DNA from: Nautilus pompilius
Taxonomy: Eukaryota > Mollusca > Cephalopoda > Nautilida > Nautilidae
Reading direction: 5' to 3'
NCBI GenBank assembly: GCA_018389105.1
Contig: JACATO010001085.1
Location: forward strand, 1,178,001 to 1,242,000
DNA: 64,000 nucleotides
The notes under the pieces were generated by a model, which was not told the DNA's origin, searched no databases, and saw only the letters and a program-made list of their open reading frames with translations. Positions 1-12,700 of this stretch are shown here, piece after piece. Within the stretch, counting starts at the first letter, position 1. Every line of letters begins with the position of its first letter. The position numbers and the translations under genes were made by a program.

Positions 1-1089
1 AGGAACACCAAAGCGTGCTAACAAATAGACTTAATGTACTTCACAACGAAGCTGCCTTTCCTAAAACCTACCTATATGATTAATTTCAAGGAAACTGACT
101 TAAATCTAACTTCTGATACTTTCCCAATGGCGTCTGGTTGTGTGTGACGTAGAGGATCCTCGTGTTCTGACGTCACCGCTTTTTAACTTTTACTTTAGAT
201 GGACCCTAAAAACATGATATCGACATGACAACTTTCAAGTAACCATATCTAATATGTATTTGGTAGTTTAGAGTTAATTCAATGCAAATCACAAATAAAT
301 GTAATGCATATTAAACGATACGCTTAACTTTATGCATAGAAACCGTAATGTAAACAGAAAACGTAATTAAACATTTTGCTTGTTTTTTTTCAATACAGGT
401 GAGTTCTTTTAAACATGGAATGTTACCGGGCAATAATAACACTTCGTCTGTAGATCTGATTTATTACCTATTTATTGTCCGATAGTTGAGCTGTATTGTG
501 AGATATTTCATTTAGAGGAGAAAACAATTATAGATCTGAACAGAAGAACAAAGAGACAGAACGCACCACGCCATGCCCAATAAGACAATATTCACAACCT
601 AATCTGGACATCTCGGTTCTTTCAATGTATAGAATAATTTTAAAACGTTCAACTAGTTAAAAGGGAGGCCGATTAGACGAGCACGCCCCATGTGATCTGA
701 GGGGGTTTCCAACATTAGAGTTCAAAGCAAGTAAAGAGTTAACAGTCTTTATTAGACGGCACGAGCAGCAGTGAATTTCGTGCTCGCTGCTTTACGTTAC
801 TTTACAACCAGGAAGATATGAAGCCAGAGATGAGACGTTTAACATCCTACAACGAAAATTAATGCATAAAAACTGTGGCTGAGTAAAATGCCTTTCAGAA
901 CATGAGCACATTTTGGGCTATAGAAAATAAAGCGCTCCACTTCAAAAATTATTCCAAATAATAAAGCAAAAATTGGAGGTGAATGCCACCTGAAACTACA
1001 TTCGCTAGTTATGTGGTCTGGCTTTTAAATGTCTGTATCAAAACTGTAGTCATGATGCAAAGTCCAAGGCAACTAACTACTGGCGTGTT
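1..1089. other. Intergenic, nothing recognised
   Basis: AT-rich with no coding signal on either strand. One TGACGTCA at 168-175. Confidence 0.6.
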
Positions 1090-1264
1090 TAAGCGATGCG
1101 ATGTCTATAAATAATGATGTGTTCGCGTTATGATGTGACCTTTATAGAAGTTAATAATGTGCTCACTTTGTGACGAGTTTAAATGCTAATGATTTGTTTT
1201 TGTTATGATGTTACATCTATGGTTGCTAATAACGCTTTTACATTGTGATGTGGCGTCTGTAGAT

Positions 1265-1744
1265 GTTAGTAGCAAGCCTTAATGGCGTGTTCATGTTATT
1301 TTATGACGTCATTTATAAATGTTAATGACGTGTTCACGTTAATATGTGGCGTTTGTAGATGTTAGTAGCAAGCTTTAATGGCGTGTTCATGTTATTTTAT
1401 GACGTCATTTATAAATGTTAATGACGTGTTCACGTTAATATGTGGCGTCTGTATATGTTAGTAGCAAGCCTTAATGGCGTGTTCATGTTATTTTATGACG
1501 TCATTTATAAATGTTAATGACGTGTTCACGTTAATATGTGGCGTCTGTAGATGTTAGTAGCAAGCCTTAATGGCGTGTTCATGTTATATTATGACGTCAT
1601 TTATAAATGTTAATGACGTGTTCACGTTAATATGTGGCGTCTGTAGATGTTAACATATTTCAATGGCGTGTTCATGTTATTTTATGACGTCATTTATAAA
1701 TGTTAATGACGTGTTCACGTTACGGTGTAGTATCTATAGATACT
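1265..1744. repeat. 96-bp satellite array, about five copies
   Basis: Unit starts at 1265, 1361, 1457, 1553 and 1649, each 96 bases apart. Each unit contains one exact ATGACGTCAT palindrome and one AATGACGTG half-copy. The unit looks like an old dimer of a roughly 40-base and a roughly 56-base half that share GTT...GTGTTCA.GTTA. Degenerate copies of the same theme extend left to about 1090. Confidence 0.9.
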
Positions 1745-1934
1745 AATAGTATGTTCACTTTATGGGGCAAAATCTGAACTGTTAATGATATATTAACTTT
1801 TTGATATAACTTCTGAACCTGATAATACTTTAATACTTGAACCACACACACACACACACTTGAAGATACTTTCTCATATTTAATAACAACCTCACAACCT
1901 CAACAGTTTGAGAATTTTTTGCAGAGTCGAATTA

Positions 1935-2456
1935 ATGATAGTAAGTACTATTGCATCATCTAATAGTCTGCAACTTTTCATGTCGTCTTTCAACGAAGAA
2001 GGCGATATCAGGCGATCTCGAGGACTACTAGACGACAAGAAGCAGACGGCGATAATTTCTTACCCGTGGAGGCAAAAGAGCGATGCGTTTTCGACTTTGA
2101 TTGCAAAACAAATTTTAAAAAAGGGGCAGATGACAGTAAAGGTTTATGTAATAGAAGTGACCCCAGTCAGGATAGATTACCCTTTTCTAACAAGCCTTAC
2201 CGCTAAAACCCGGTTCCGCTCTTCGACAGTTCAGTTATATCCACTACCGGTCGATAAGCAAAGAAACGTCGGGGGCACGAGGAGGAGCTTTAACCGGAAG
2301 GATACAGATGCTGTTGTACTTATTCTCATTGGTTTCCTCTCACAGAGCAGGGGGGGCTCATTTCAAGACCAAGGCGTGACAAAAAGTACACCTGGCCCGT
2401 CGCTGTGGATGTCAACAATTAGCGTGGATAAAAGTAGACTGCCTCAAAACTCTTAA
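1935..2456 (+). CDS. Unrecognised ORF, about 173 aa
   Basis: Open from an ATG at 1935 to a TAA at 2454-2456, beside the 96-bp satellite. Composition is mixed with no signal, transmembrane or domain pattern that I recognise. An open run of this length is close to what chance yields in 64 kb, so it is listed only as a candidate. Confidence 0.12.
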   Translation: MIVSTIASSNSLQLFMSSFNEEGDIRRSRGLLDDKKQTAIISYPWRQKSDAFSTLIAKQILKKGQMTVKVYVIEVTPVRIDYPFLTSLTAKTRFRSSTVQLYPLPVDKQRNVGGTRRSFNRKDTDAVVLILIGFLSQSRGGSFQDQGVTKSTPGPSLWMSTISVDKSRLPQNS

Positions 2457-5400
2457 TTATCAATGAGGCGAATCAACGGAATATTTCTCGTGTAACAGTT
2501 TACTTATACTATACTAACGTTACAGTGTTGGTTTAATTGTGCTGAAGTGAATTCGTGACACTAGTATGAACTTTTCTTCTTCTTTTTTTTATTAATGTCT
2601 TGTAAAATCTTGCAATGGTGTGTTTAGGCAGATTACCTGCGCCGAATAATTTCTCGATTAAATGACGTAGTTGTACAGAACTCATTTGCCCGGGTATCAG
2701 GTGATGTTACCTCCTTGTGTATAACTCTGCGGAGAGCGATATTCCTCCGCGCCGATCTTTCTGGAAAGGGCGATAACCCAAAATATCATTGTTGGTCCTA
2801 TCTGCATTATACGTGCAAGATAACAGATTTTTTAAAAAAAAGCAAAGAGATTGAACAAGTGACGGAGCAGCCCCAGGCTTGAAAATCATATTAAAATTTC
2901 TCCTTCTGAAGATCGAACATTGTCCGCATAAGAATAATTTTGAGTAAGTTAGTAGCTGGAAAAACTCATTTAAACATTAGGGTACTCAGTTTGTCCATTC
3001 AACCATAATAATTATGACAGGTAGCGTATTTTCGATTCGTTTCTAGCTGCTTTTAAATGCGTTTTTTTTCTCCTAAGAAATACAAAGTTATTAGTGTCTA
3101 AAAACAAAGAAGGCAAGTCACAGGTAAAGAGATTGATAGTATTGATTTTACTTATATTGATAATAAATACAGGTATATACATCATTATGCTGATTTGTTA
3201 ATGCAGGTTGGTAATATAGAGCCGATTAATGGCAGACGTGGATAAGCAGGCACTTCAAAATACACGTACAGTTCGCAGCAGAACATCGTTGGCCATGAGG
3301 GAAAACTACCATCTTTTGTTTTTTTTATAAGAGAAAGAACAGATAACAAACCACGAGTTCACTACATCGAACCGACGATGGCTGCGTAACAGGAAAGCGA
3401 TTTATGACTGATAGCAGTGTGTTGGAGAATAATGTACACAGGTACAACAAGAGAATACTGAATTCTAGGTGTCGATGGCTGATGATGAGAGCAAGAAGTT
3501 GCGTGATTAATTCCTCGGTCATCTTGGTCCTTTGACAACAAGCTAACAAAAATAGAGAACCCTGTCGACGGGCTTTAAAGGGTTTTGTTAGATGTCCCAA
3601 ATAAACAACGGGGAGCAAGCTCATTCCGAAAGATGAAGCGGTTATCTATGCCAGAGAAAAGAGAGAAAAAACGTATAAAGGACTCGAGTTTCTTCCATGT
3701 AACCTTGGCACTACGTTTAGAAGATATTTTTCAATCTTTCTATATATATAACATCATAAGTTACATTTCGTTTTTATTTGTAAAAAAATATGGAGGAAGA
3801 GAACATTTGAAAAGTTCAATTTCTTATTCTGGGTTTTTACAAAATATCAGATAACGGTCTGGATTTTAAAAAATAGTTTAATGGCTATCTACTGTAGAAA
3901 CACACCGAATTCATACACGTCAATAATTACTTTATTAGCAGAATGGGAACATGACTAATCAAGTATTATATAACGGCTATCGGCAGTGAAATCGAAGCAA
4001 AGCGGGCCATGCCATTCACAAGCACTTTGCAGAAAGTGTTTTGGTGTAAAATGATTTTTTTTTTTTTAAAAAAAATTAAACTGTAAAATATAATCCGCGA
4101 AATAAGAGATTGTGTGTAAAAATTGGTACCCTGTCTAACCAAGATTATAAATAATGCTTTTCAATAATATTTACAAATTGAAATCCAAAGTAGAAAAAAT
4201 AAAGCGGTAGAAATATTGGTTTTGGTTGTGCCTGACTAAAACCTCATCGAGTTTCGGTTACCAACCTACAACACAACGACATTTCTTCTTGTAACCAACT
4301 TGCGCGATTACATGGCACAAGCTTAACGTACGTCTAATTAGCTTAAAATACTGAACATACTCAAGAACGTGTGGTCCTGTCCTTAAAACTCATATATTAG
4401 ATAGATATCTCTCTGACGACGATAACTTTATACAGAAAACGTGTCTATAAATTTGCTTTCATAACAACAACAAAAAGGAAAAAGTCGACCTAAAATACAG
4501 GTGCTTGAATACTTGTTCATTCTGGATACAGTTCGATAATTTTGGTTTTGCTTCTTATTCATTAATTTCTTTTTTAAAAGTTCTAAAATCGAAACTATCC
4601 ACACACACAGTTTAGAGCTGACGCTGACAATTCCACGAAGATGGCTGAACCGCGAGTGAATCCCCGCTGATAGATATCGAGAACGTGCCGGAAACTCCGA
4701 CTCTTCGATGGTCGTGGAGTCCTGTCCAAGGACGATGGGGGTTCAGGTAAAAAAAAATTTTAAAATTAGAGATTGAAAGAAAACGAAACGTGCGATTTCT
4801 TGGTTAGAAAAGGAGAAGGAAAAAAGTTCTTCGTGGTAAAGTGACGGACAGGCAGGCAGGCGTGTCAAGAACTTGGGGCTCCGACAGAAGCTGGTTCCAG
4901 TAGAGAACGGTTGCTTAGGTGATCAACAGCGCTTTTGTCTTGCACGATCTATCACAGTCGAATCTCAACATCATACAACAAACGACGACGACGACGACAA
5001 CAACAACAACAACAACAACACGAAACTCACTTCCGGAACTAGAAGTCTTGTCGATCAAGGAAACAAAGAAACATTCAGAAGAGGGAAAAAAAAAAGGGAA
5101 ACGTCCATTGGTACTTTATCAGCCTGCAATGTCACAAAAACAGATACGGGAATGCAAAACAATGACGGGAAAGGGTTGTCTCCCTTCCATATTGTTCCGG
5201 TTTTTCATTCATTCTTTATAGGGAGCTCGCCACCAGGTGGCTGGCGGTCGGAGAGCCGACAGCAGGATGACTCGGAGCTGTCACAGCATCTGTGAACACG
5301 ATGAAGTTTTCTTGAGGTATTTTCACCGCTGTCCCTGTCATATAATATTCTCGATGAAAGACAAAGAATCCTTGTTTCTAAGAGGTGCTATCAGACGACA

Positions 5401-5569
5401 GTTGTTTGTGTGTGCACATATATATAAGAATGTTCATAACCACGTGGTTCTGTCGAGCAATATGCGCTTAGAACTATTTTGTAATACTGATCACAGACGA
5501 AGGTGTGTTCTGCAAGGACACCACTTGGCCCTATTATGATTGTCAGGAAATCCACTCAAATTTACCTCA
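2457..5569. other. 3' flank of the P450, no gene recognised
   Basis: AT-rich, with several T-run/A-run junctions (2829, 4048) and a short ACG/AAC microsatellite at 4987-5022. It should contain the 3' UTR and poly(A) site of the P450, which I could not place. Scattered ORFs are short and frame-inconsistent. Confidence 0.5.
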
Positions 5570-5680
5570 CTATCGATCTACAAATTCAGCCGGAAGTTCA
5601 TCCCCTACAGTGAGAACGGTGCGTAAGTAAGGGTTAAGTTCACAATTGTCCTTCATTTGGAACCAGAAATTTTGAGTAAA
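5570..5680 (-). CDS. P450 exon 10: C-terminus and stop codon
   Basis: Codes residues 470-505 and the TAG at 5570-5572. The acceptor follows a 30-base pyrimidine tract ending [19 protein letters not shown] is the end of the L helix, and [17 protein letters not shown] is the C-terminal beta hairpin, resembling the 'RTVLVP...L.F.DR' end of CYP27 proteins. No AATAAA was found in the first few hundred bases beyond the stop, so the poly(A) site is unassigned; the nearest one noted is near 3932-3937. Confidence 0.88.
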   Translation of the reverse strand, partial: FTQNFWFQMKDNCELNPYLRTVLTVGDELPAEFVDR

Positions 5681-6134
5681 CTGAAAGAAGAAAAAAAGAA
5701 AGAAGAAAAGAAGTTATAAATTACATGTGGTTGTACAAAGATAAATGTAAAAACTTATCTCATCCGATATCCCCACCTGTCCCGCACCTACAAAATAGAT
5801 CTACCAAATATTTCTGATGCTTCGAAACGTTTTCCACCATAACACCCTGACCACCCAATACGCTCAGTTCTGTTCGAGTGAAGAGGTATATTTATCAGCG
5901 CAAACCCGAACAGCTTTGGACTGACAAGGGCAGCAGACCTGGCTGTCCGCTGTTGTTTTTGGACGAAACGAGGAAAATTCTATTGATCTCCAGGATTTTT
6001 TTTTTAAAAAGTGATGAACGATGACATTTTAAAGTTAATTTCGTTTCTAGACTTAAGAGAACTCTACTAAACTTATGTAAAATATCTAGCATATTCTCGC
6101 GAGAATTTCTAATTATACTTTCGTGGTAATAACG

Positions 6135-6179
<45 letters not shown>

Positions 6180-9100
6180 CATCCATCTCTCTCTCTCTCT
6201 CTCTCTCCCCCTTCCCTAGCGAGTCAGAAACAAAGCCTTGTCTACTTACTCTGCATATTGCGAGATTTAATTCTAGTTCAGCTACCCGACGGCCTGCCAA
6301 AGAAATGAAAAGGATTATAACATTGTATGAAAACGTATATTCAGCATAGAATAAGTAGAATATTGAAAGCTAAATCAAAGGCGGGTCTGAAGTTGCATTT
6401 CAGTGGTAAGTCACAACCTATAAGATGGTTTTGGACAGTGGTCACGAGTTATCTCCCTCCATAACCGTATTATTAGTTATGTGCCGGCTGTAGTATATAT
6501 TGAAGCACATGGATAAGTTCATTATATTTTCTATGTTTAGACATTGAAAATCTGGCTTTAATTCCAGTTGTCTACTTTGCCACTCTGATAGGGGGGGGGG
6601 TGTTAGGGTTTGGTATCCACAGCATTAGGAGCATTTAATTAATTACTTCTGGTGAGCAGATTTGCTAGTAAATCTAGTATCGTAAACTAAATCACAGCAA
6701 TAAGGATAAAGTTGTTCTACATTTTAAACTAAGTCATTATCACAGATTATTAAGTTAATTAAAACGCGTATAGTTTATTATATTTACTGGGACGAGTCGA
6801 CATATCCTTCCTGCGGGGCTGTTAAATCCGGTATCTTTGAGATGTAGCGACCCCAGCGGAAAGTAGGGGGCCCGGGACCGGCTGATATACCCCCCCCCTC
6901 CCACCGGAGTTAATTATCAAGTAAACAAACCAGGGGGCTATAGCTGTCGTAGACTTATTATTCTCCATCCTTCTTCGTCCGTGTGGGATTTCATTACAGC
7001 TGACGTCATACCCCGGGAAAAACCAAAGGGGCTGGGATGGCAGCTCTGTTTAAAGGGGCTCCGCGCTGCTTGCAGATAAAAGGCGTATAGAGGCGATCTG
7101 GCGTCAGGTTTCCTTAACGAGTCCCGCCCGTAGAAAGTAGTTATCTGGAAAGGTGTAAATCAAGTTTAACTAGGGCTTGATCCATATCGCGCTGCCCCAC
7201 CCCACCGCTATAAATCTCGAGCCGATTGGTCATTCGAGGCGGGCACGTGCACTGGTGAGGCGCGGGTGAGATTACAGGCAAATCTGCGCTATCCCGAATA
7301 TCTCAGCTGTAGGTGAAATCCGGAGACATTCCAACAGCAGACCCGGGAATAAACAACGTCTTCCCGTCCGGGTCGTTTGGAGACCGTAAATAACACGCAA
7401 CTGCCACCAGCCACCCGAGCGCTGCTGTCCTCGAGGTGTTACTGGAGTACGTACGGGGACTCGTTTCTTTTAAGGGGGGGTCGGGTCGGATTTATAAATC
7501 TGAGGCTAATTTGTGCGCGCGCTGAGCGGATTAACAGGAGGGCCGGGTGGCTTCGCCATTTGTCCGAGACGACGGCTGAGCCAGCTCCGCTTGTATGGGG
7601 TCGGCCATCTCCTTTTCACCTGTATTAATCATACCTTTGACATCCAGAGAGTCCTTTAATTACATCGGCTTGAACAATGTCTCTAGTAAAAAGCTTTTAT
7701 CTCAGTAATAATAATAATAACAATACTGTTAAACAGAACGTGAGTGGCTGTGGGGCCTGTCCTCGTACAGGTCGGGGACGGAGGTTTCCAGTGTCCCCTC
7801 ACACCTTCACTAATCGCTAGCGCCATAAATAAGATTAAACCCCATAAAACTGTCTGTCTCGTGCATAATGAATTCCTTCGTTTTTCTCCCACGGACCAAA
7901 CAGAATGGTGGAACACTCTTGCTTTATCTAAACGCGTGAATCTGTCCCCTAAATCCCCCGTTTACGGCTTTAACAGATTTGTTTGGTTAACGCGGCCGAA
8001 TGTTTTGTAAACGTGTCCGGCCCTTCCGAGCCCCTCCCTCGCGCTTTGTGCCGGCTAGGGCGCGGGGGCCGAAGGGACACGGCTGGCTGGGCTCCGCGCA
8101 GAGGGGCCGGTGATTGATTGGCCCGGCCGGGAGTAAAAGAGCGGCGAACAAATCAAACAAGTACCTATGCAGCTTCTTGAACCGTGGCCGAAGGGAATCA
8201 CGGAGAACGGGTGGAAGTCCCGGGTGTCGCTTCTGAACCACCGCTCTGGGATAAACCGGTCGGCCTCCTGGAAGCTGTTCTCGTCCCGCGACATCGCATA
8301 GTTGTGAATCATCACGCATGTCTACAACACCGACAAAAAAAACCCGGCAGGGTTAGGGTTAACGGAATGCGTACATTTAAGTAAATTTTAAAGAAAAAAA
8401 AACATCAGAAGATGCGGAACAAACATTTTAAGATATTGCGGATGCATAAAGATATGAATAATAATCGAAGTGATGGAAACAACAACGAAACTGAATTCAT
8501 TCTCAAGTCCGCTCGATAACAGAGCACATTTGGTCTGAAGACTCCATAGACGGACCTAACCTCGCCATCCCTTTATTAACCGACCTCACTCTCGTACCAG
8601 AGTTGTTTGGTATCCACAGATTACATAATCTCCCCTCCCCCCTCCTGACTCCCAAAACAGAAGAGCTGTAAGAAAAGAGGTGCAAACAGAACTGTCGGGG
8701 GATGGATGGTACTTTCTTCGCAGTCGCCGGAGAGTTCTGTCGGGCTGCTGTTTAAATACTTCATTTCTGCGACTTTACAAATATTGGTCGGAGACCAGTC
8801 GCCAAGGCTACGGCGCGATTTGATAACATGGCAGGCGGGCGCCGGGGTCTTCTGGCCCAGATAACGGCGTCTGCGATGTAGCTACGCAAATATCGAACGG
8901 CAAAGTCTGAAAGTACACCAAGGGCTAAAGGGTGCACGGTCGGAGCGGCGCGTGCCCCTGACCTTGATCTAGAGGGCAGCTGGGATGTGAGAGTTATCTC
9001 GCGGCCCGGCCGGACGTTACGTTCTTATTTGCCTCTAGCGACAGAAGATCACGCGTAACCTTCGTAATCAAGGGCGGACGACTCCGCTGCTGCTCGATCG

Positions 9101-9760
9101 CCTCTATATGCTCGCTGCAAACCTACAAGTTATTAATACCGAGCAGATCGTTCAAAGGTGAACAGACAAGCAAATAATCTCCGTTGCGAGACGATTCGCC
9201 AATCTGCCGGTCCGTCTCAGCAGTAAACCGTCTAAATCTTCCTACTTCGAGGACTTTAACTAATTCCATCCTTCGATTGCCTTAACTGGCAGATGTTTTT
9301 GGGTACGAACGCTTCCCAAGATCTTATCCTTCTTTTTTTGCTTTAAGCGGGACGAAAAACCCGGATCTGTTTTTACGTCATAACTAATAACCACGTGACA
9401 GCGTGAAAGACGGCTTGATGAGAAAGGAGCGATCGGGCTCACATTAACTGTTCCCGCCCTCTGTCAGCGGGTCTTTCTACCATTTTGAGTGCCGATAAAA
9501 CTGCTTACGTACACTTCAGCAATAAGCAATGTTATGATCATATGAAAGAGATGCATTTATGTCGAAAGTCATTAAAAACAGAATGCTACTCGCGTCCTCT
9601 ACCGGCGTTTTGTGGCCGAAAAAGAAGTGTATGGCGCCATGTTTATGGCCATTACTGTTCCCGCGGCAGCATTCAACCAACTGAAAGCAGAACTGGCTAC
9701 ACTGAGTGGAAGTGATGCCGCGACTGGCCGACTGCTCTCACTGATGTCGTCGTCGTCGTC

Positions 9761-9796
<36 letters not shown>

Positions 9797-12700
9797 ACGT
9801 TATGTTTCGTCTCCTTCACTATTTATGTTGTTATTTTTTAAAACTTCTGGTCGATCTAATAACATTACGCTGCACTAAGTGTATCACCAACTAAAGATGC
9901 AGTATTGTTTTAGTTATAGCTCATATACGTAACTTATCGCCGCATCCATGGGTTCATTCCCAAAATTCAGCTACTGAGAACGTATGAGCGACTTCTTTCG
10001 TTATGTCACAGCACATGGCTTCCTTTCGTTACGTCATAGCACATGGCTTCCTTTCGTTACGTCATAGCACGTGGCTTCCTTCTTTCGTTACGTCACAGCA
10101 CATGGCTGGACAGAGCAAGCGGTGAGCTCTAAATGAGATCGTCAGGAACAACTAACAACAGCTCCATCATCTCATAGTTTGTTAACATGCCGAGATGTCG
10201 CATGCATAGATTAAATAAATATCACATATTTATAAACATGTTCTGTCTTTGCTTCACACGCGAAAGCCGGCCCGAAACCCTCCCGAGTCTCTTTAATGGA
10301 CAGACATTAACATTAGTCAGCCAAGATTCCTACAAAAATGAAACACAACAAAAGGAAGCGTTAATAACGACATCACTCAGTCGGGATTAGTGAGAGAAAA
10401 TGACGAGGTACGTGCTGCAGTGAGTAATAGCGCCTACTTACTCCTTTCGGTATCAGGTAACCGCCCAGCACCAGATCCTCTGTTGTTACACGCGCTCCAA
10501 TGGGAATCACAGGATACAATCTGCACAGAACAGAAAGCGCTGCATTAATGGCTGCGTGCATTCTCCATATCAGTCGGTACTAAACATTCAAAATGATCTC
10601 ACTGTCATCGTCACTTCTCTATCTAGCAAAACTATTAACGTCGTGTTAACTTAGTTAATACAAAGAATATAAATCCTTTTGACGTGGAAAATGGAGAAAA
10701 AATTGATTACCATATCCACACCGGATTCTGTTAACAGTTAGACAAGACGAAGGGACGCAACTCCGTTCCACCTCTTATTTATTAAATGGTCAGATAGAGT
10801 GAATAATTACTGTAGTCTACTGACCGACGAACGATCACGTGTTTGGAATCATCCATCATGTAGAAGACATCAAGTATTAATGCGGTAAACCAGTCGTTCT
10901 GTTGTTTGTTTCTCTCTTTTTTTTAAAAAAGACAGGTGAGCTTACCGCATACTTTCCTTCAGCACCGCCCGCAGGTAGGGCATCTCCGCCAAGTGGGACG
11001 ACTGGCAGGTCTGGCCCCGGAGAACCCTTTCCACCTCCGCGTGCAGCTTCTCCTGCACGCGCGGGTTTTTAGCCAGCAGGTACACGGTGAAGCCTAGCGT
11101 GTTCGAAGCCTGGAAGATAGCGGAAATTCGTTAAGTTCTCCACGAGAGTACAGTAAAACCTCGATATAACGGACTGATAGGGAGAATGTGGCGTCCGGTA
11201 AATCGAGGTTTTACTGCATGCGGATAAAATAGATAAACCATTTCCTGAAACGTCTCGCCAATTAGAAAAGCCACTGGAAACTCCCTCGTTTCCCGTGATC
11301 GGTCGATCGATCGATCTAAGTCTACTCGGGGTATGACGGTGTTTAATTGTTTTCCTTTGTTTCTATCTTGTTTCGCACCAACGGAGTATCCCCGCTACTG
11401 CGCCTGATCTTTCACGATTAGAAGAATTACGGAGAGCCGAGAACTGTCAAAAGAGCTCTCGAAAACCGACTTCTTTCGTACCATCAGCCATCCGTCCGCC
11501 TCTTATCAACTCAACCGAATACAATTTTAATAGTTAGCCATGCATGACCTTCGTGCACGAAATTTAATAAGCCAGGCATGGTGCGGGTACATGGCACAGG
11601 GCTAAACTTTCCAGTGTTGTACAAAAATCTGTACAGCGGGGGTGGCTGATTAGCTGGAAAGATCGAATCTAATCTCCAAGAGATCACGAAAGATCGAATG
11701 GAATCTGAACTATTTTCAAAGATGACTTTATTCGGAGACCTTTTGAATATCATCTCAAACTTTAAAATGCAATCTTAATTGGTTTTTTCTTCGTTGCGGT
11801 AAAGGATTATACGGTTGTGTCGACCCGTCTACGGCAGGAAATAAGCGGTTGTGAGCTGGTTCCCAGCCAGCCTGATGAACAGTTCTGACACCTCAATAAC
11901 GATGATGTTTCAGCCGCAAAACTTTCCTGTCCCCGCCCTCCGAATAGTCCTTCGGGAGCAGATAACACGATTCGAACCCCACTTTGCGATGAAGATGATC
12001 ACGATGCAATACGCAGTCATGGAACCGTCGACAGCTGTCGGCCGTCCTACTGGCTGGTCCCTTTCCAAGACTATCTAGGCTTTCACCGAGGGCGCCTACC
12101 TGCTGTACCGGAAGTTATCCCGTCAAAACCACCTTTAATGCTCGCTACCTCTGCTGATGATGACTAAAAGAACAGGGAATACCGATTTCCCTAATGTTCC
12201 GTACTTTACAGGTTTCAGATCTAATGCGGCAGTAGGAACATTCCGTAAATATATGAAGACTGTTTTCGAAGCCGGAACTCTTTGCTGAAGAGATTCTCCA
12301 CACAGCCCACCGGCGCTTCCCTAGAGACCGAGGCTTGCCGTCTTTCCCCGCCAGTGGTACCGCGTTTATCTCAGCCGACAGCCTATCGATATAAAATCTA
12401 CCGGCACATGCTCGTGTACATAATATCTAGGTGGGCCGACGTGTTCCTCTCGCACAAGAATTCGTTCTCATAAGGTCAGTGATGCTCGTTGTTTGGAAGG
12501 CACCCTGAATGTTTACAAACAACGCTGCTATCAAACACGCATAACTTGTCAATCACGATCACATGATCTCCGACTCGAAAACCCTGGATAATGTAACATT
12601 TATAAAACTTTTCTGTTTTTTTTTAACCCAAAGTTTGAAATGGCAGAAGTTGAGAAATCTTTTTTTTTTTTTTAGATTTCCGCGTTCAATTTTCATTTCC

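Noticed and set aside
11950..12010. tRNA gene from a B-box-like GGGGTTCGAATCG
   Set aside because: T-stem arms are not complementary and no A box is in position.
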